Positions 7,501 to 17,100 of a stretch of DNA of 25,558 nucleotides are shown one piece after another. Below the pieces are notes generated by a model that searched no databases, was not told where the DNA came from, and was given only the letters and a program-made list of their open reading frames with translations. The stretch is from DALYLB01 sp046154695 (GTDB lineage: Bacteria > Acidobacteriota > Blastocatellia > RBC074). Positions within the stretch are counted from its first letter, which is position 1. Every line of letters starts with the position of its first letter. The stretch spans positions 1-25,558 of the forward strand of contig JBJXFI010000434.1 of the NCBI GenBank assembly GCA_046154695.1. The letters run 5' to 3'. Both the position numbers and the translations under genes were made by a program.

Positions 7501-10500
7501 GAAGAGTTCCCAGTTGTAGATCGAATAGGCGCCGCCATAGGAGAAATCGAATTCCTCAAACTGGCCGGGCATCAGGGCGACCTTTTCGACCGGCTTGTAT
7601 TCTCCGGTGAAAGAGACTTTGAAGAAGCCGTTATCGAGGCGCTGCCGGCGCAATTGCCCCACCAGATTCCGGCGCGCGGGCGGCTCCGTCTCCGGGTCGG
7701 GTCCGAGGATTCCCTCCACGCCGTGGCGGTTGAGCTGTTCGATCAGCAGGCAAACGTAAGGGTGATAGAAATTCTGGAACCGGAAGTGTGTGGCTTCCCA
7801 GTGCGCGGGCAGCGACGCCGAGGGCGCCGGCGTCGCTGCCGCCCCCGGCGACGCCAATGAACGCGCCGCTCCCAGCGAAATGATGTCGGGCAGCTCCAGG
7901 TGCGTCGTGTCCGGCTCCATCGTCAGGTCGTCGATCGTTCCCGAAAATCCGCCGATATATTTCCCGCGCGGCACAATGAGGAACGTCCGGGTGTCGTCCT
8001 GGTAGAAAAATGGCGAGAGGCAGACGAAAGGGCGTTCATTCTGCGGAAAGGTAAGAACGAATGTGCCCGGAGTATGGCCAAGTACCTGTGGTTCGTCGGG
8101 ATCGATAAGCTCGATCATTCCGTTGTCGTTCCTGATCCGCCCGCCGGTGAGAACCGCCAGCGGCGCCGTGGAAGGTTGCAGGACTCCCGCCTCGCCGGGT
8201 GCCTGGGCCGACTCTTTCAGCGCATTGAAATGGCCGAAGGTTCGGGGAAACGGTTTCAGTGCGTGAAATGTCCCTCCAATTCCGGCCTCCAGATTTCCAT
8301 TACAGTTCACAAAGAGAAACTGTTTGAGCTTAAAAATACCCTGGTCCCGCATTTCCGAGGCGATCGCTAAAAGCCCATCGCCGGTCAGATATGACCAGAA
8401 TGAGAAGCGGGCTTTCCCCGGGGGGGTGATTCTCGATGGCGATTGGATGCTTTGATCGGTCGCCCGCTTCGGCGACCACCTGCCTTCACGATACTCGCTC
8501 CAGGCGAGGCGGATGTCGTAATACTTGCGCGGGGCCTGCTCGTCTCCGACCTCCTCTTCGGCCTTCTCCAAAAACAACGGCCAGAAGAGATAGAGGCGGC
8601 GATTCCAGACGACCGGCACGAGGTGATCGCCCTCGATATCGGCTTCCACGCGCTCCCACGGGGTCCAGTAACGCTGGTCCACCCATCGCCGGTAGTAATA
8701 AAGATGCGGCGAATTGCGGGTGCGGCCGATCACGTGGAGGATGTCGCGGTCAACCTCCCATTGCCGGTAAAGCCCGCTGATCTCGAGTTGGGCCACGCGG
8801 TCGAGATCCTGCAGGTATTTCAGATACTCGCGCTCGACGGTGGAATCGTTGACCTCGTCCTGCAGCAGGCCGTGTTCCAGGCTGGTGAAAAACGGCGTCT
8901 TGTCGTCGCGCAGCTCCGGCTCGATCCAGTTTTCGGGATAGAGGAAGACCTTGCGGTTGGCCTCCCATGCGCGGTAGTTCTTCATCCATTCCCACTCCCT
9001 GGCGTCCTCGGGCGTCAGTTCGACCTCCGGCTCCAGATTGAGCAGGCAGCGCTGCACGAACAACTGAACCGAATTGGTAGCCAGGACGATGCGCGAGGTC
9101 AGCATGCAGGGGGCCATCTCGACATCCACCAGGAAGTGCGCGTACAGGTCATTCGGCCCGCTGAGCCGCTGGCGCGCCTGATCGAGGCGGGCCCAGGTCG
9201 CCGCTCCGACGATCCCGTCAGCCGTCAGGTTGTTCGCCTGCTGAAACGCGATCACCGCGGCGCGGGTGAGCGGGCCGAAGTTGCCGTCCATTTTCAGCCC
9301 GGCGCCGGAGGCGTTGAGTTTGAGCTGCAATTCGACGACCGCGCGGCGTCTGGCGCCCAGCGCGAGCGTGGGGCGGGGAGTTTCGAGGACGGGGATGATG
9401 ATCCGCAGGGTGTGCAGCAGGTGCGCCACGAGCGCGGCGCGCTGCTGCTCCCGCAACTCGTCGCGGATCGGTCCGGCGGCGATCAGCCATTGCCGCCTGT
9501 CATCGAACCTCGCCCGAACGGCCTGCCTGATCGCCCTGGCGACATCGGCATCCGGCGTCGGCCCGGCCCAGCGCCAGGCCTCTTCAGCCGCGGCGCCCAA
9601 CTGCGCCAGCAGCTCGAGGCAGCGTTTGAGCCGGACGAAAAATTGTCCATCGGCGAAATCGACGCGAAACTCCAGGTCGAATCCGTTCGGTCCCGTGAGA
9701 AACGCGATGTCATCGCGGCTCCATTCCGTGTGCTCGGCGAGCCGGCCAAGAAACTCCTCGCGCGAGATTTGCGGCGTGTCCAGATCGTCGAAGATGTCGA
9801 ACATTCCGGGAATGCCGCCGGGCAGGCCGGCCGCGGCGCGAAAGAGCGCGGCCATTGCCGACCAGCGCGGAAACAGCGCCGCGCCGGAATCCCGCTCTTC
9901 CAGGGGAAGGGCGTTCAGATCCAGCCAGCCGAACCCGGCGCCCCGCGCGATCACGAAAGCCACGCGCTCGGAGGGAACCTTGAGCGCGTTGAGCAGCATC
10001 GCGATCTTCGCCAGCCGGTGAAACGCGACGGTCTGATCGGGCGGCTCCGCCGCAAGAAACACCGAGAGAATTGCCTGGCCCGGATCCGCCGGGGACGGAA
10101 CGAGTTCTCGCAACAGCCGTTCAGTAATCGCGGAGTCCAGGCCCAGCGCTCCCGCCAGAGTCTCAATCACCAGGCCCTCACGGGCGACCCGGGAAAGATG
10201 CGCGAGCAATCGCGCCAACACATAGTCGAATCGCTCTTCCGCCGTTGCCAGCCTGCCGGGGCCGACCAGCCGCTGCGCGGCTTCTACCGGATCGAGAAAC
10301 ATGCTGAAGTGATCGTTGATGAAGGCGGTCTGTCCGGCTTCGGTTTCAATCGAGGCGCCGTTGATGAGCCCAACGGCCCGGTTGACGGCCTCTCCCGGCA
10401 GGATCAGTGCCAGTTTCTCGGCGGTGCGCGCGCCGGCCGGGTCGGGAGAAAAGGCGTGATCCGCGGCGATTCGTTCGAGGCCCGCGCGAAGCCCATCCAG

Positions 10501-13500
10501 CAATTCGCTGATTTGATCATTCGTCAGCGATGCGGGCGATGCGACGCGATGGCGCAGCAGGTAATCGAGCGCCGCCGGCTCGAATCCGGACTCCCTGACG
10601 AAGCGCGCCAGCCGGACGAATTCCTCGGCGCCGGCGGCCGCGGTGAACGGATTGACGCCGGTAAGCGCGCGCAGCGCGGCGTAATGGCGGATCGAAATCC
10701 GCAGCACCCTCGCCAGTGTCGCCGCCTTGTAAAGCCTCGTGAGGTTGGCCAGATTCAACCGGTCGTCGGGCAGCTCCTCGGCCCGCAATACCGCGAGATC
10801 GTCCGGGCTGACGCCCAGCGCGGCCTGCACGGCGGCGGCGTGATCGCCGATCGACCGGCTGGTATCGGTGAGCTCGTTCCGGGCGACGTTCAACCTGAAG
10901 ATGTCCACTTCCGGCGGATTGACCGTCGGATCGTTGAAAATTCGATCGTACAGGGACGGCTGTCCATCGCGGGCCTGTGTCGCGAGCCGCGCGGACCACC
11001 ACGCGAGCATCGTTTCGAGCGGCGTTTTCAATGTCTCGCGCAGGCGCTTGACCTCGGCGAGACGCGCGAGCGCTTCGTCGTTCAGGCTGGTCGCTCCCAG
11101 CGCGGCGAGCGTCATCCCCAGCTCCGCCGCGGGCCAGCCCAGCTTGCGCCGCAGGCGGGAGAAGCGATGCATGCGATCGAGTCCGGCGGTGGACAGCCCG
11201 GTGATCGTGGCGGTCGCGAGATTGCAATCGGCGCCCGCGAACCGCACGCGCATCGTGCCGCCCGGATCGACGAATGGCACGGCGAGCAGTTCGACAAGCT
11301 CCTCGTAGGAGAGGCCGGAACGATCGAGGACGACCGCGGCGCTTCGCCCCGCCAGCAATAGGTTGAACTCCACCGCCTCCATGCCCCACATCTGGCGGGT
11401 CGCCTCGGGCGCGCCGCCGGTGATGATCGCGCGCTCGCGCGGCGTCAGGCCCAGGCACTCCGCCGCCGCGTCCATACGCGCCGGCGCGGCATTCTCGCGA
11501 TTGAAATGCTCCATCAGCGTGAACCGCCGCACGCCGAGCTCCGCCAGGTAACGGCGTGATTCGGCGACCCGAAGGTCGAATGGAAGGCTCCACGGATAGA
11601 CAGCGTTTCCGAGAATGTCGTACGCCGCCGCGTTGATGTGCTCCGGGTTGGCGGCGAGTGCGGCCGCGTCTCCTTCGGTCTGAAACGGGAACCCGCCGCC
11701 GGGCGCGATGGCGTTCTCTAGAATCTCGTTCACCAGATCGACGTGCGGCAGCACCGTGTTCGCGTTGTGGCACGTCAGCTCGATTGCGCCAATGTCCCCG
11801 CGGCGGCGGCGGGATGCGTTCGCCGGATCGCCGAACAGGACGTCGAGCGCCGTTCGGTTTCCGGTCGCGGCGGGCCGGTTCATCAGGAAGTGTAGAATAT
11901 CCACGAGGTAGGCCGACGGACTGTAGACGGAATTGCAATGCTCGCACTGGCAAAGATCGAGCGAGCCGAAAAGGTCCTGCAGATCGGGCACGCCTTCGCC
12001 GAAGAGGTGCGGCGCGAGAATCCCGGGCATCGTCGGGTTGAAGACCTTCGACTGGCTGAGCAGCATCAGCGCGGTGTCGGCCTGACGCGCGGCGTTGGTG
12101 TAGACTCGCTCGGCCGCCGCCGCGCCGCCGAGCTGTTTCGCCCGCGTTCGTATGAATTGGGCCGGCCCGATCCGCCTGACCTTGACCGCGGAGTCGATGC
12201 CATCGGCGATCAGCGCAATCGTCCTCGCCTTGTCGAAGGGCGGCGCGATGTTCATCATCCGCTGGACGGCGCGCAGTTGATCGACCGCCGCTTCCCGGTC
12301 CTCCGCTCCGTCGAGCGCGTCCGGATGCGCGCGCAAAAACTCATCCACCCGCATCGCGCGAAACTCGAATTCCGGGCGCCGCCGCAGGAACGCCAGGGTC
12401 GGCGCAAACCTCTCCCGGTCGATCTCGCCCAGCCTGTGGGCCAGCACCGGCGTGGGGAAGAGCGCCTCGACCATGCGCGTCAGGAAATCGGCGTAGCGCG
12501 ACGGCCGCTCCTCCTCCTTCCCGCCCAGCACCGCGGGCGCGCCGATCGCGGCACCGCCTGTCTGGCTCGTAATCAGCTTTTCCCAATCGTTTCGATTGAA
12601 GCGGGCCAGGTCTCGCAAATTGGGGCCGATCCGCCCCGCGCGGCGCTGCCGCATCAGTTCGCGCGCCATCGGCGTATGATTGAGCGCGATCGCCGCCGCG
12701 CCGACCGTGTATTGGATCGCCTCGACCTCTTCGCCGGACATGCCCGGCTGCGCCCGAAGCTGCCGCCAGTACTCGGCGACGGTTCCCTTGCGCTCGATAT
12801 AGGACGTGACGATCGCCTGCCTGCGCTGCGCGGGCACGCCCGCGATATCCAGCAGGGCGCGAAACGTGGGGCGGTCCGGCGTCGGTTCGTCGAGCGCCAG
12901 CCGCACGATCTGTCTTTGCAGATCGCTCAATATCTTTGGGATGGCGCGGCCGATCGGCGCGCCCACGATATTCTCGCGCACCGAGGCCTCGATCGCGCGC
13001 CGCAGCGCCTCGGGTGACTGGGAGACAAGCGCGATCAGCACCGTGGGCAGTCCCTGCCGCACCAGCGCGTAAAACGCCTCGGCTTCCATTCCCGCCTCGC
13101 GCGCCATCCGCGAACTGGCGACGAGATGCCCAATGTGCCCGGCGTCCAGTTCATGCGCGCACGCGAGCAGCTCCACATCCCCTGTTTCGAGCATCTCGAT
13201 CCTGATCTGCTCGCGCCGCAGGATCGGCTCCAGCCTCTCCCGCAGTTGCCTGAATTCCGAGAGCCCCCGGAAAACGCCGTCCGGCGTCAGGTTGACGATC
13301 TCCAGCGGGCGCGCCTTGCAGATGACGGCCGAGGTCGCGATTACCTTGCCCGTTGTGTCGCTCGCCTGCGCGAAAATATTGACCGGCCTTTCCGCCGGCC
13401 GGTATTCGATGCTGTAATCGCCCATCGCGGCTGTCGTCGCCTGGCCGAGAAGCTCATCCGCTCTGAGCCCTTTCCGAAACACCGTGACGACGACCGCGCG

Positions 13501-13791
13501 CAGCGGATCGCCGTCCGCCTCGCGCACTTCGCCGCGCACCATGAAACGCTCCGCGCCGATCTCGTCCACCTCCTGGTTGATCAACCGCGCCGTCTTCTCC
13601 TCCACAATCCCCGTCGCTTCCAGTCCGTGGTTTCGTTGAAACTCCTGAACGGCGAGAAAGGTCGTCGAGCCGAAGAACCCTTCCGGATCGACGATCTGCG
13701 TCTTGAGCCTGAGCCGGCGAAGCTCGGTCTGCAGAAGCTTGACGTCTTCACCGCGCATATTGGGTTCGAGACTTCGCCCCTGGAGTTTCAT
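4564..13791 (-). CDS. Tc toxin subunit A (TcA) with two peptidoglycan-binding-type modules
   Basis: TcA proteins form pentameric bells that bind the target cell and inject the payload through a helical channel. This one has about 3075 residues, against roughly 2500 for TcdA1. Order: PGB-like module 8-79 (GEDVKLLQTEL, GFFGSTTFLAVQEFQ); a beta-sandwich, perhaps CNA/transthyretin-like, 82-165; helical VRP1-like region with CQCEHCNSVYSPSAYLVD near 614; second PGB module about 1478-1542 (MDGNFGPLTRAAVIAFQQ); conserved TcA core from about 1545 (FLVDVEM, ATNSVQLFVQRCLL); neuraminidase-like and receptor-binding region; KNDKLMGYWDTIGDRLFKIR near 2363; long coiled-coil channel helices about 2441-2761 with a glycine-rich turn as presumed pore tip; C-terminal TcB-binding domain from about 2790. 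The start at 13791 has GGAGG 9 bases upstream; the open frame reaches 13860 but falls in repeats. No signal peptide is seen. It follows the TcB-TcC gene and converges on the selenoprotein gene with 14 bases between. Confidence 0.92.
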   Translation of the reverse strand: MKLQGRSLEPNMRGEDVKLLQTELRRLRLKTQIVDPEGFFGSTTFLAVQEFQRNHGLEATGIVEEKTARLINQEVDEIGAERFMVRGEVREADGDPLRAVVVTVFRKGLRADELLGQATTAAMGDYSIEYRPAERPVNIFAQASDTTGKVIATSAVICKARPLEIVNLTPDGVFRGLSEFRQLRERLEPILRREQIRIEMLETGDVELLACAHELDAGHIGHLVASSRMAREAGMEAEAFYALVRQGLPTVLIALVSQSPEALRRAIEASVRENIVGAPIGRAIPKILSDLQRQIVRLALDEPTPDRPTFRALLDIAGVPAQRRQAIVTSYIERKGTVAEYWRQLRAQPGMSGEEVEAIQYTVGAAAIALNHTPMARELMRQRRAGRIGPNLRDLARFNRNDWEKLITSQTGGAAIGAPAVLGGKEEERPSRYADFLTRMVEALFPTPVLAHRLGEIDRERFAPTLAFLRRRPEFEFRAMRVDEFLRAHPDALDGAEDREAAVDQLRAVQRMMNIAPPFDKARTIALIADGIDSAVKVRRIGPAQFIRTRAKQLGGAAAAERVYTNAARQADTALMLLSQSKVFNPTMPGILAPHLFGEGVPDLQDLFGSLDLCQCEHCNSVYSPSAYLVDILHFLMNRPAATGNRTALDVLFGDPANASRRRRGDIGAIELTCHNANTVLPHVDLVNEILENAIAPGGGFPFQTEGDAAALAANPEHINAAAYDILGNAVYPWSLPFDLRVAESRRYLAELGVRRFTLMEHFNRENAAPARMDAAAECLGLTPRERAIITGGAPEATRQMWGMEAVEFNLLLAGRSAAVVLDRSGLSYEELVELLAVPFVDPGGTMRVRFAGADCNLATATITGLSTAGLDRMHRFSRLRRKLGWPAAELGMTLAALGATSLNDEALARLAEVKRLRETLKTPLETMLAWWSARLATQARDGQPSLYDRIFNDPTVNPPEVDIFRLNVARNELTDTSRSIGDHAAAVQAALGVSPDDLAVLRAEELPDDRLNLANLTRLYKAATLARVLRISIRHYAALRALTGVNPFTAAAGAEEFVRLARFVRESGFEPAALDYLLRHRVASPASLTNDQISELLDGLRAGLERIAADHAFSPDPAGARTAEKLALILPGEAVNRAVGLINGASIETEAGQTAFINDHFSMFLDPVEAAQRLVGPGRLATAEERFDYVLARLLAHLSRVAREGLVIETLAGALGLDSAITERLLRELVPSPADPGQAILSVFLAAEPPDQTVAFHRLAKIAMLLNALKVPSERVAFVIARGAGFGWLDLNALPLEERDSGAALFPRWSAMAALFRAAAGLPGGIPGMFDIFDDLDTPQISREEFLGRLAEHTEWSRDDIAFLTGPNGFDLEFRVDFADGQFFVRLKRCLELLAQLGAAAEEAWRWAGPTPDADVARAIRQAVRARFDDRRQWLIAAGPIRDELREQQRAALVAHLLHTLRIIIPVLETPRPTLALGARRRAVVELQLKLNASGAGLKMDGNFGPLTRAAVIAFQQANNLTADGIVGAATWARLDQARQRLSGPNDLYAHFLVDVEMAPCMLTSRIVLATNSVQLFVQRCLLNLEPEVELTPEDAREWEWMKNYRAWEANRKVFLYPENWIEPELRDDKTPFFTSLEHGLLQDEVNDSTVEREYLKYLQDLDRVAQLEISGLYRQWEVDRDILHVIGRTRNSPHLYYYRRWVDQRYWTPWERVEADIEGDHLVPVVWNRRLYLFWPLFLEKAEEEVGDEQAPRKYYDIRLAWSEYREGRWSPKRATDQSIQSPSRITPPGKARFSFWSYLTGDGLLAIASEMRDQGIFKLKQFLFVNCNGNLEAGIGGTFHALKPFPRTFGHFNALKESAQAPGEAGVLQPSTAPLAVLTGGRIRNDNGMIELIDPDEPQVLGHTPGTFVLTFPQNERPFVCLSPFFYQDDTRTFLIVPRGKYIGGFSGTIDDLTMEPDTTHLELPDIISLGAARSLASPGAAATPAPSASLPAHWEATHFRFQNFYHPYVCLLIEQLNRHGVEGILGPDPETEPPARRNLVGQLRRQRLDNGFFKVSFTGEYKPVEKVALMPGQFEEFDFSYGGAYSIYNWELFFHAPFLLARRLSGNQRFAEAHRWFHYIFDPTNVALSEPWPERVWRIKPFFEHGAGKSIEQAMLLLKSSGLSGREMEERRQLRDQIEAWRKTPFNPHLIARMRKEAYMKTVVMSYLDNLIAWGDHLFRQDTRESINEATQLYILAAEILGERPREIPAHEGTRKTINGREVRTFDQLRSHLDDFSNALVHLETIVYPMEADAGGGGIGGVTGATDFTLGSGQGGGGLAPDLPLAAPGVNPPDNGFVLDLPLATPVPAVLGPTLFFCIPKNDKLMGYWDTIGDRLFKIRHCMNIEGVARQLALFAPPIDPGLLVKAAAAGLDIGGVLGDLNAPLPHYRFQLLAQKANEFVNEVRSLGTALLSTLEKKDAEEMARLRSTHEVLVLEAIREVKQRQIDEAKGALEALEASKTVLEERRSFYESREQKSVKEQQHLDKLEEAQKFQIRSNAIEMARAAFGFLPDFDLGIEGVASSPTVKARWGGSNILSYMSAISQAFAMEAQRATYEAGKALTEAGYERRREDWDFQAEQARAELKQIDKQIAAAEIRAAIAERDLSNHELQIENAGTVDEFMRGKYTNQELYSWMAAQISAVYFQSYQLAFDAARRAERAYRYELGLENSNFIQFGYWDSLKKGLLSGERLAHDLRRMEAAHLDQNRREYEITRHLSLAMLDPLALIRLRETGQCFVDLPETLFDMDYPGHYLRRIKTVSLTIPCVTGPYTSINCTLTLLANSVRRAANPSSPYPRIVEGDDPRFADSVGAIQSIATSSAQNDSGMFELNFRDERYLPFEGAGAISRWRVELPLETNRFDRGTISDVVIHLRYTAREGGGGLRTAALDSLPLSGARLFSLRHEFPTEWHRFLHPAPGAATQPISLQRMDERFPFRRPGGAIRINGVTLLGRFTRNEAYTAALTPLLAGEAALNPDPGLGGLHLAFRGDLDVDLNDARDWTLRIDRGGNPLESDEVDDILLICAYIVVPPAP

Positions 13792-13800
13792 ATCGGTGGT

Positions 13801-13805
13801 CCTCC
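13801..13805 (-). promoter_or_regulatory. Ribosome binding site deciding the TcA start
   Basis: On the minus strand GGAGG lies 9 bases before the ATG at 13791. It favours this start over the in-frame ATG at 13860, which would add 23 residues encoded largely inside the palindromic repeat. Confidence 0.75.
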
Positions 13806-13837
13806 GTTTGAGGGTGTTTTCAACTTCTTTTGCCTCA

Positions 13838-14034
13838 ACCCGCGAAGCGGGTGGCAGCATAAAGCCTGGGGTGAAGGCGAAGCCGAAACCCCAGGAGCGG
13901 TAAAAATGGTTTTCAAGCCCGTGAAACGGGCGACAGCGGATGCTCTGCCGCCCGCTTCACGGGCTGGTGAGCGTTTTCGATGCGGTCCTGGGGCTTGCGC
14001 CCCAGGCTTTATGCTGTCGCCTGCTTCGCAGGCT
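13838..14034. repeat. Composite inverted REP-like element between the two Tc genes
   Basis: Three modules stand in a row. The left one (13838-13895) has a CCCGC/GCGGG hairpin, then GGCAGCATAAAGCCTGGGG and its partner ACCCCAGG. The right one (13984-14034) is the same element inverted: CCTGGGGC/GCCCCAGG, CTTTATGCTGTCGCC, then a GCCTGC/GCAGGC hairpin. The middle one (13915-13965) has AGCCCGTGAA paired with TTCACGGGCT and shares the GGGCGACAGC core. The head-to-head layout resembles BIME-type clusters of REP elements. The transcript from TcB-TcC into TcA would cross it, so it may set the ratio of the two subunits or end transcription. The rest of the 353-base spacer (13792-14144) holds no gene. 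Confidence 0.75.
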
Positions 14035-14144
14035 ATGCGAATCCCAATTTCAAAACACACTCTGTTAGGTTTCCTTCAGTCGGGTATTCCATTCATCCTC
14101 ACCCCCTACCTTTCTCGCAGGATGAAAGCTCTCCGCGCTTTCAA

Positions 14145-17100
14145 TCATGGGCGGTGATACACCAGCGGCACAACATCATTGAGCACGGTCCCGTCCTGCA
14201 TGGGCTTTCCCTTGTATCCCGCGCCAAAGGCGCTGGATGGAAGATATCTCAAATCGTGGCCCGCCACTTCTCGCACCGTGGCGGTGGTCAGATCCCACCC
14301 GGTTCCCGTGGCGCTGTCGTACGCATCCACTCCATAGGTAAGTTTCGGCGTTACGGTTATGGATGCCGGTAGTTCGCCTTTCCCCACGGCTTCGGTCACG
14401 AGCCGCTTGAATTCATCATCCGCGAGGTTCCCGAATGCCGTCGGAACCCGCTTCGTGGGAAGGTTCGCGGGAAGGTTTGTTGCCGCGTGCTTGACGGCCT
14501 TGTCTCGAAACAGCAGCAGGATCTGTGTGGGGGAGGGCGCGGTCTTCGCTGCGAGGGCGCTCTTTGCGGTTGCCGCGCCAACCGCGAGGACGGTGCCTTC
14601 ACCCGCCCCAATCTCGGCAAATACCTCCATGCTCTTGAGCGTGACATTGGGCGCGCGCATGAGAGCGTTCGTCAAAACGGCGGCGCCCGCTTTGTACGCG
14701 AGACCCATGACGACCGGCGATGCGAGGACTGCCGCGTAGGCCGCCATCCACCCGGCGGATTGGTTGCGGCTTTCCCGGATTTTTTGCGGCAGCTCATCGA
14801 GCGTTTGCCGGCCCCTTCCGTGCTCTTCGACGGTGCGCTTCCAACTCTCCTCCGGAGTCCGCGCATGCGGAAAGACAAAGAATTGATCTCCTTTGATGTG
14901 CAATCCCTCATCATCGGAGATATTGATGAACTCCGTGGGTGGAGGCGGCGTCTCGCCAACTTCCGGGATGTGTCGATAGCCGGCGAACCGGGGCGTGGGC
15001 TTCTCTTCCGGATCCTCCGCGAAATGGCCGTTTAAATCGACGAGACGCAGAGGATTGTTCCCGGCGAACTGATACACATTTGGCCCATCCCCCAACCCCA
15101 TCGGATCCGCGGCCGTCCACCGTCCCAGCCACGTCGCGTAATACCTCGCCCCGTGGTAATTCAACCCCGTCTCCTCATCCCGCTCCTTTCCCGAATAGCG
15201 ATACCGCTTGCGGCTCGCTTCCACCGCGCCGCGCCCCGCCTGATACGCCGTGCTTCCGCAGGGGTAATACTCTTCGTAGGAAATGATGCCGCCGTTCCCG
15301 TCCAGCTCCAGCGCCGCCGAGCCGAGATGGTTGCCGAACTGGTACCGGATGAGCTGCAGGGGAGAGCCGTCGTCGCCCCGGGCGCGGGTTTCAATGAGCG
15401 CAACGCGCTGTTGATCATCCATGATGTGCAGCGTCTCGCGTTCCAGCGCCGTCGTCGCGCCATCGGCGCCGTACTCGCGATAAATCTCGAATCCGCCGAG
15501 GTAAATTCTCTGATTCCCGCGCGTGGGCGTTTGCCCGGCGGCGGCCTGCCGCTCGGTCACCTTGCGCACGCGCTGCCCCGCCGCGTCGTAAACGTACCAG
15601 GTCGTCTCAGGCGTTCCGCCGTTATTGACCACCTGCCGCGAGGTCGCTTCCAGATGATCCTGGAAATTCCACCGCATCATCGGCAGGTGCGGCATCCGCG
15701 TCATGTTGCCGTGCGTGTCGTGGGTGTATGTTTCGACGGCGCCGCTTGCCTCGGTGCGGCTCAACCGGTTGTTGACCTGTCCTGGTTCGATCAGGCTCGG
15801 CTCGTCATAGGCATAATCGCGAGTCCAGTTGCCGTTCTGGGCCTGGTGGATCAGCCGCAGGAAGTTGCCGACGCCGTCGTATTCATATGCTTCCGTGTAC
15901 CGGCGCATCGCCAGGCCATCGTGCGGGTGCGGCAGGTTCACGCGGAACTCGTCGTTCCAGCTCGTTTGCGGCTGCGAGACCTGCCCGATGTGTTCGCGGC
16001 CGCTGGCTTCGATCAGGCGATAGATCGCGTCGTAGGCGTACTCGGCGCGGGCCTCGATCGCCTGGTTGTTGAAATAGATCGTCTGCCGGGCGCCGTCGCG
16101 GATCGTGATGATGTTGCCCGCCGGATCGTGGGTGTATGAGAGATCCTGCAATCGGTCGTCCCCGCGCAGCGTTTGCAGCCTCGCCAGGCGAAAGGTCAGC
16201 GGGTCGTGCTCATAAGTCGTCCGAACGCCGTTGCCGTATTCGATTCGCTCGCGCTGCCCTCTGGCGTTGTAATCGATATCGTTGACGAACGCCGTCGCGG
16301 CGTCCGCGCCGCGCAGGTTCACCTCGACCCGCTCCAGCATATTGGCTTCGTTGTAGCCGGGGCGGACGCGGCTGTTGTCCGGCGTGATCAGCATCACGGG
16401 ACGATTGAGCGCGTCGTAGCTCGTGCTGCTCGTGAAGTGTTCCGGTTCCAGCGCCGGACTGGCGCTCCAGTCGGCCGCGTCCCTGTAATTGACCAGCAAT
16501 TGCCGCTCGCCGCCGAGCAGGTTGCCCTTGAAATCGTAGGCCAGACTCGTCACGATCCCCGCTCCGTCGAAGGCCTGGAACGCGCGGCCCCGGTGATTGA
16601 GCGCGTCGCCCTGAGATTCGCCGTATACCATGCGCCGGGACAGAATTTCACGGCCCGGGTCGCGGGCATCGGCTCCCGTCACGAACGATCGCGCGGGACG
16701 GCGCAGCTCATCGTATTCGCTGCGGAAACCATGCCCCCGGCTGTCCCAGGCGCGGATTGGCTGGCCCGCGACGTCGTTCAGCATCCATCGCTCGCCCGCC
16801 TCCATGCCGGCGGAGTGAATCCGCGTTCCCAGCATATCGTAGTCATATCGCATCACGACGCGATCGAGGGCGTCGATCACCTCGCGCTGGTTGCCCTCGA
16901 TGTCCAGCTCGACCCGCGTTGCGTATTGCTCTTCGACGATCGCGCCATGCCGCGCGAACCGGTTATTCGCGAGCGTCAGAAACGGGCGGCCCAGGCTGTC
17001 GAACCAGGCGACGGTGGGCGTGTTGGCGTGAACGGCCGCCTTGCGGGCGGCGTCCAGTTCCTGCGGGCCGAGCGCCCCGCCCGCGCGCCGCGTGTGCCAG

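Noticed and set aside
5725..11361. Plus-strand open frames of 711 and 972 codons opposite the TcA gene
   Set aside because: Low-complexity Arg/Glu/Ala translations with no start context. They are antisense shadows of TcA.
13792..13860. Extension of TcA to the ATG at 13860
   Set aside because: The added 23 residues come from the palindromic repeat region. The ATG at 13791 has a strong GGAGG, and domain similarity begins right after it.
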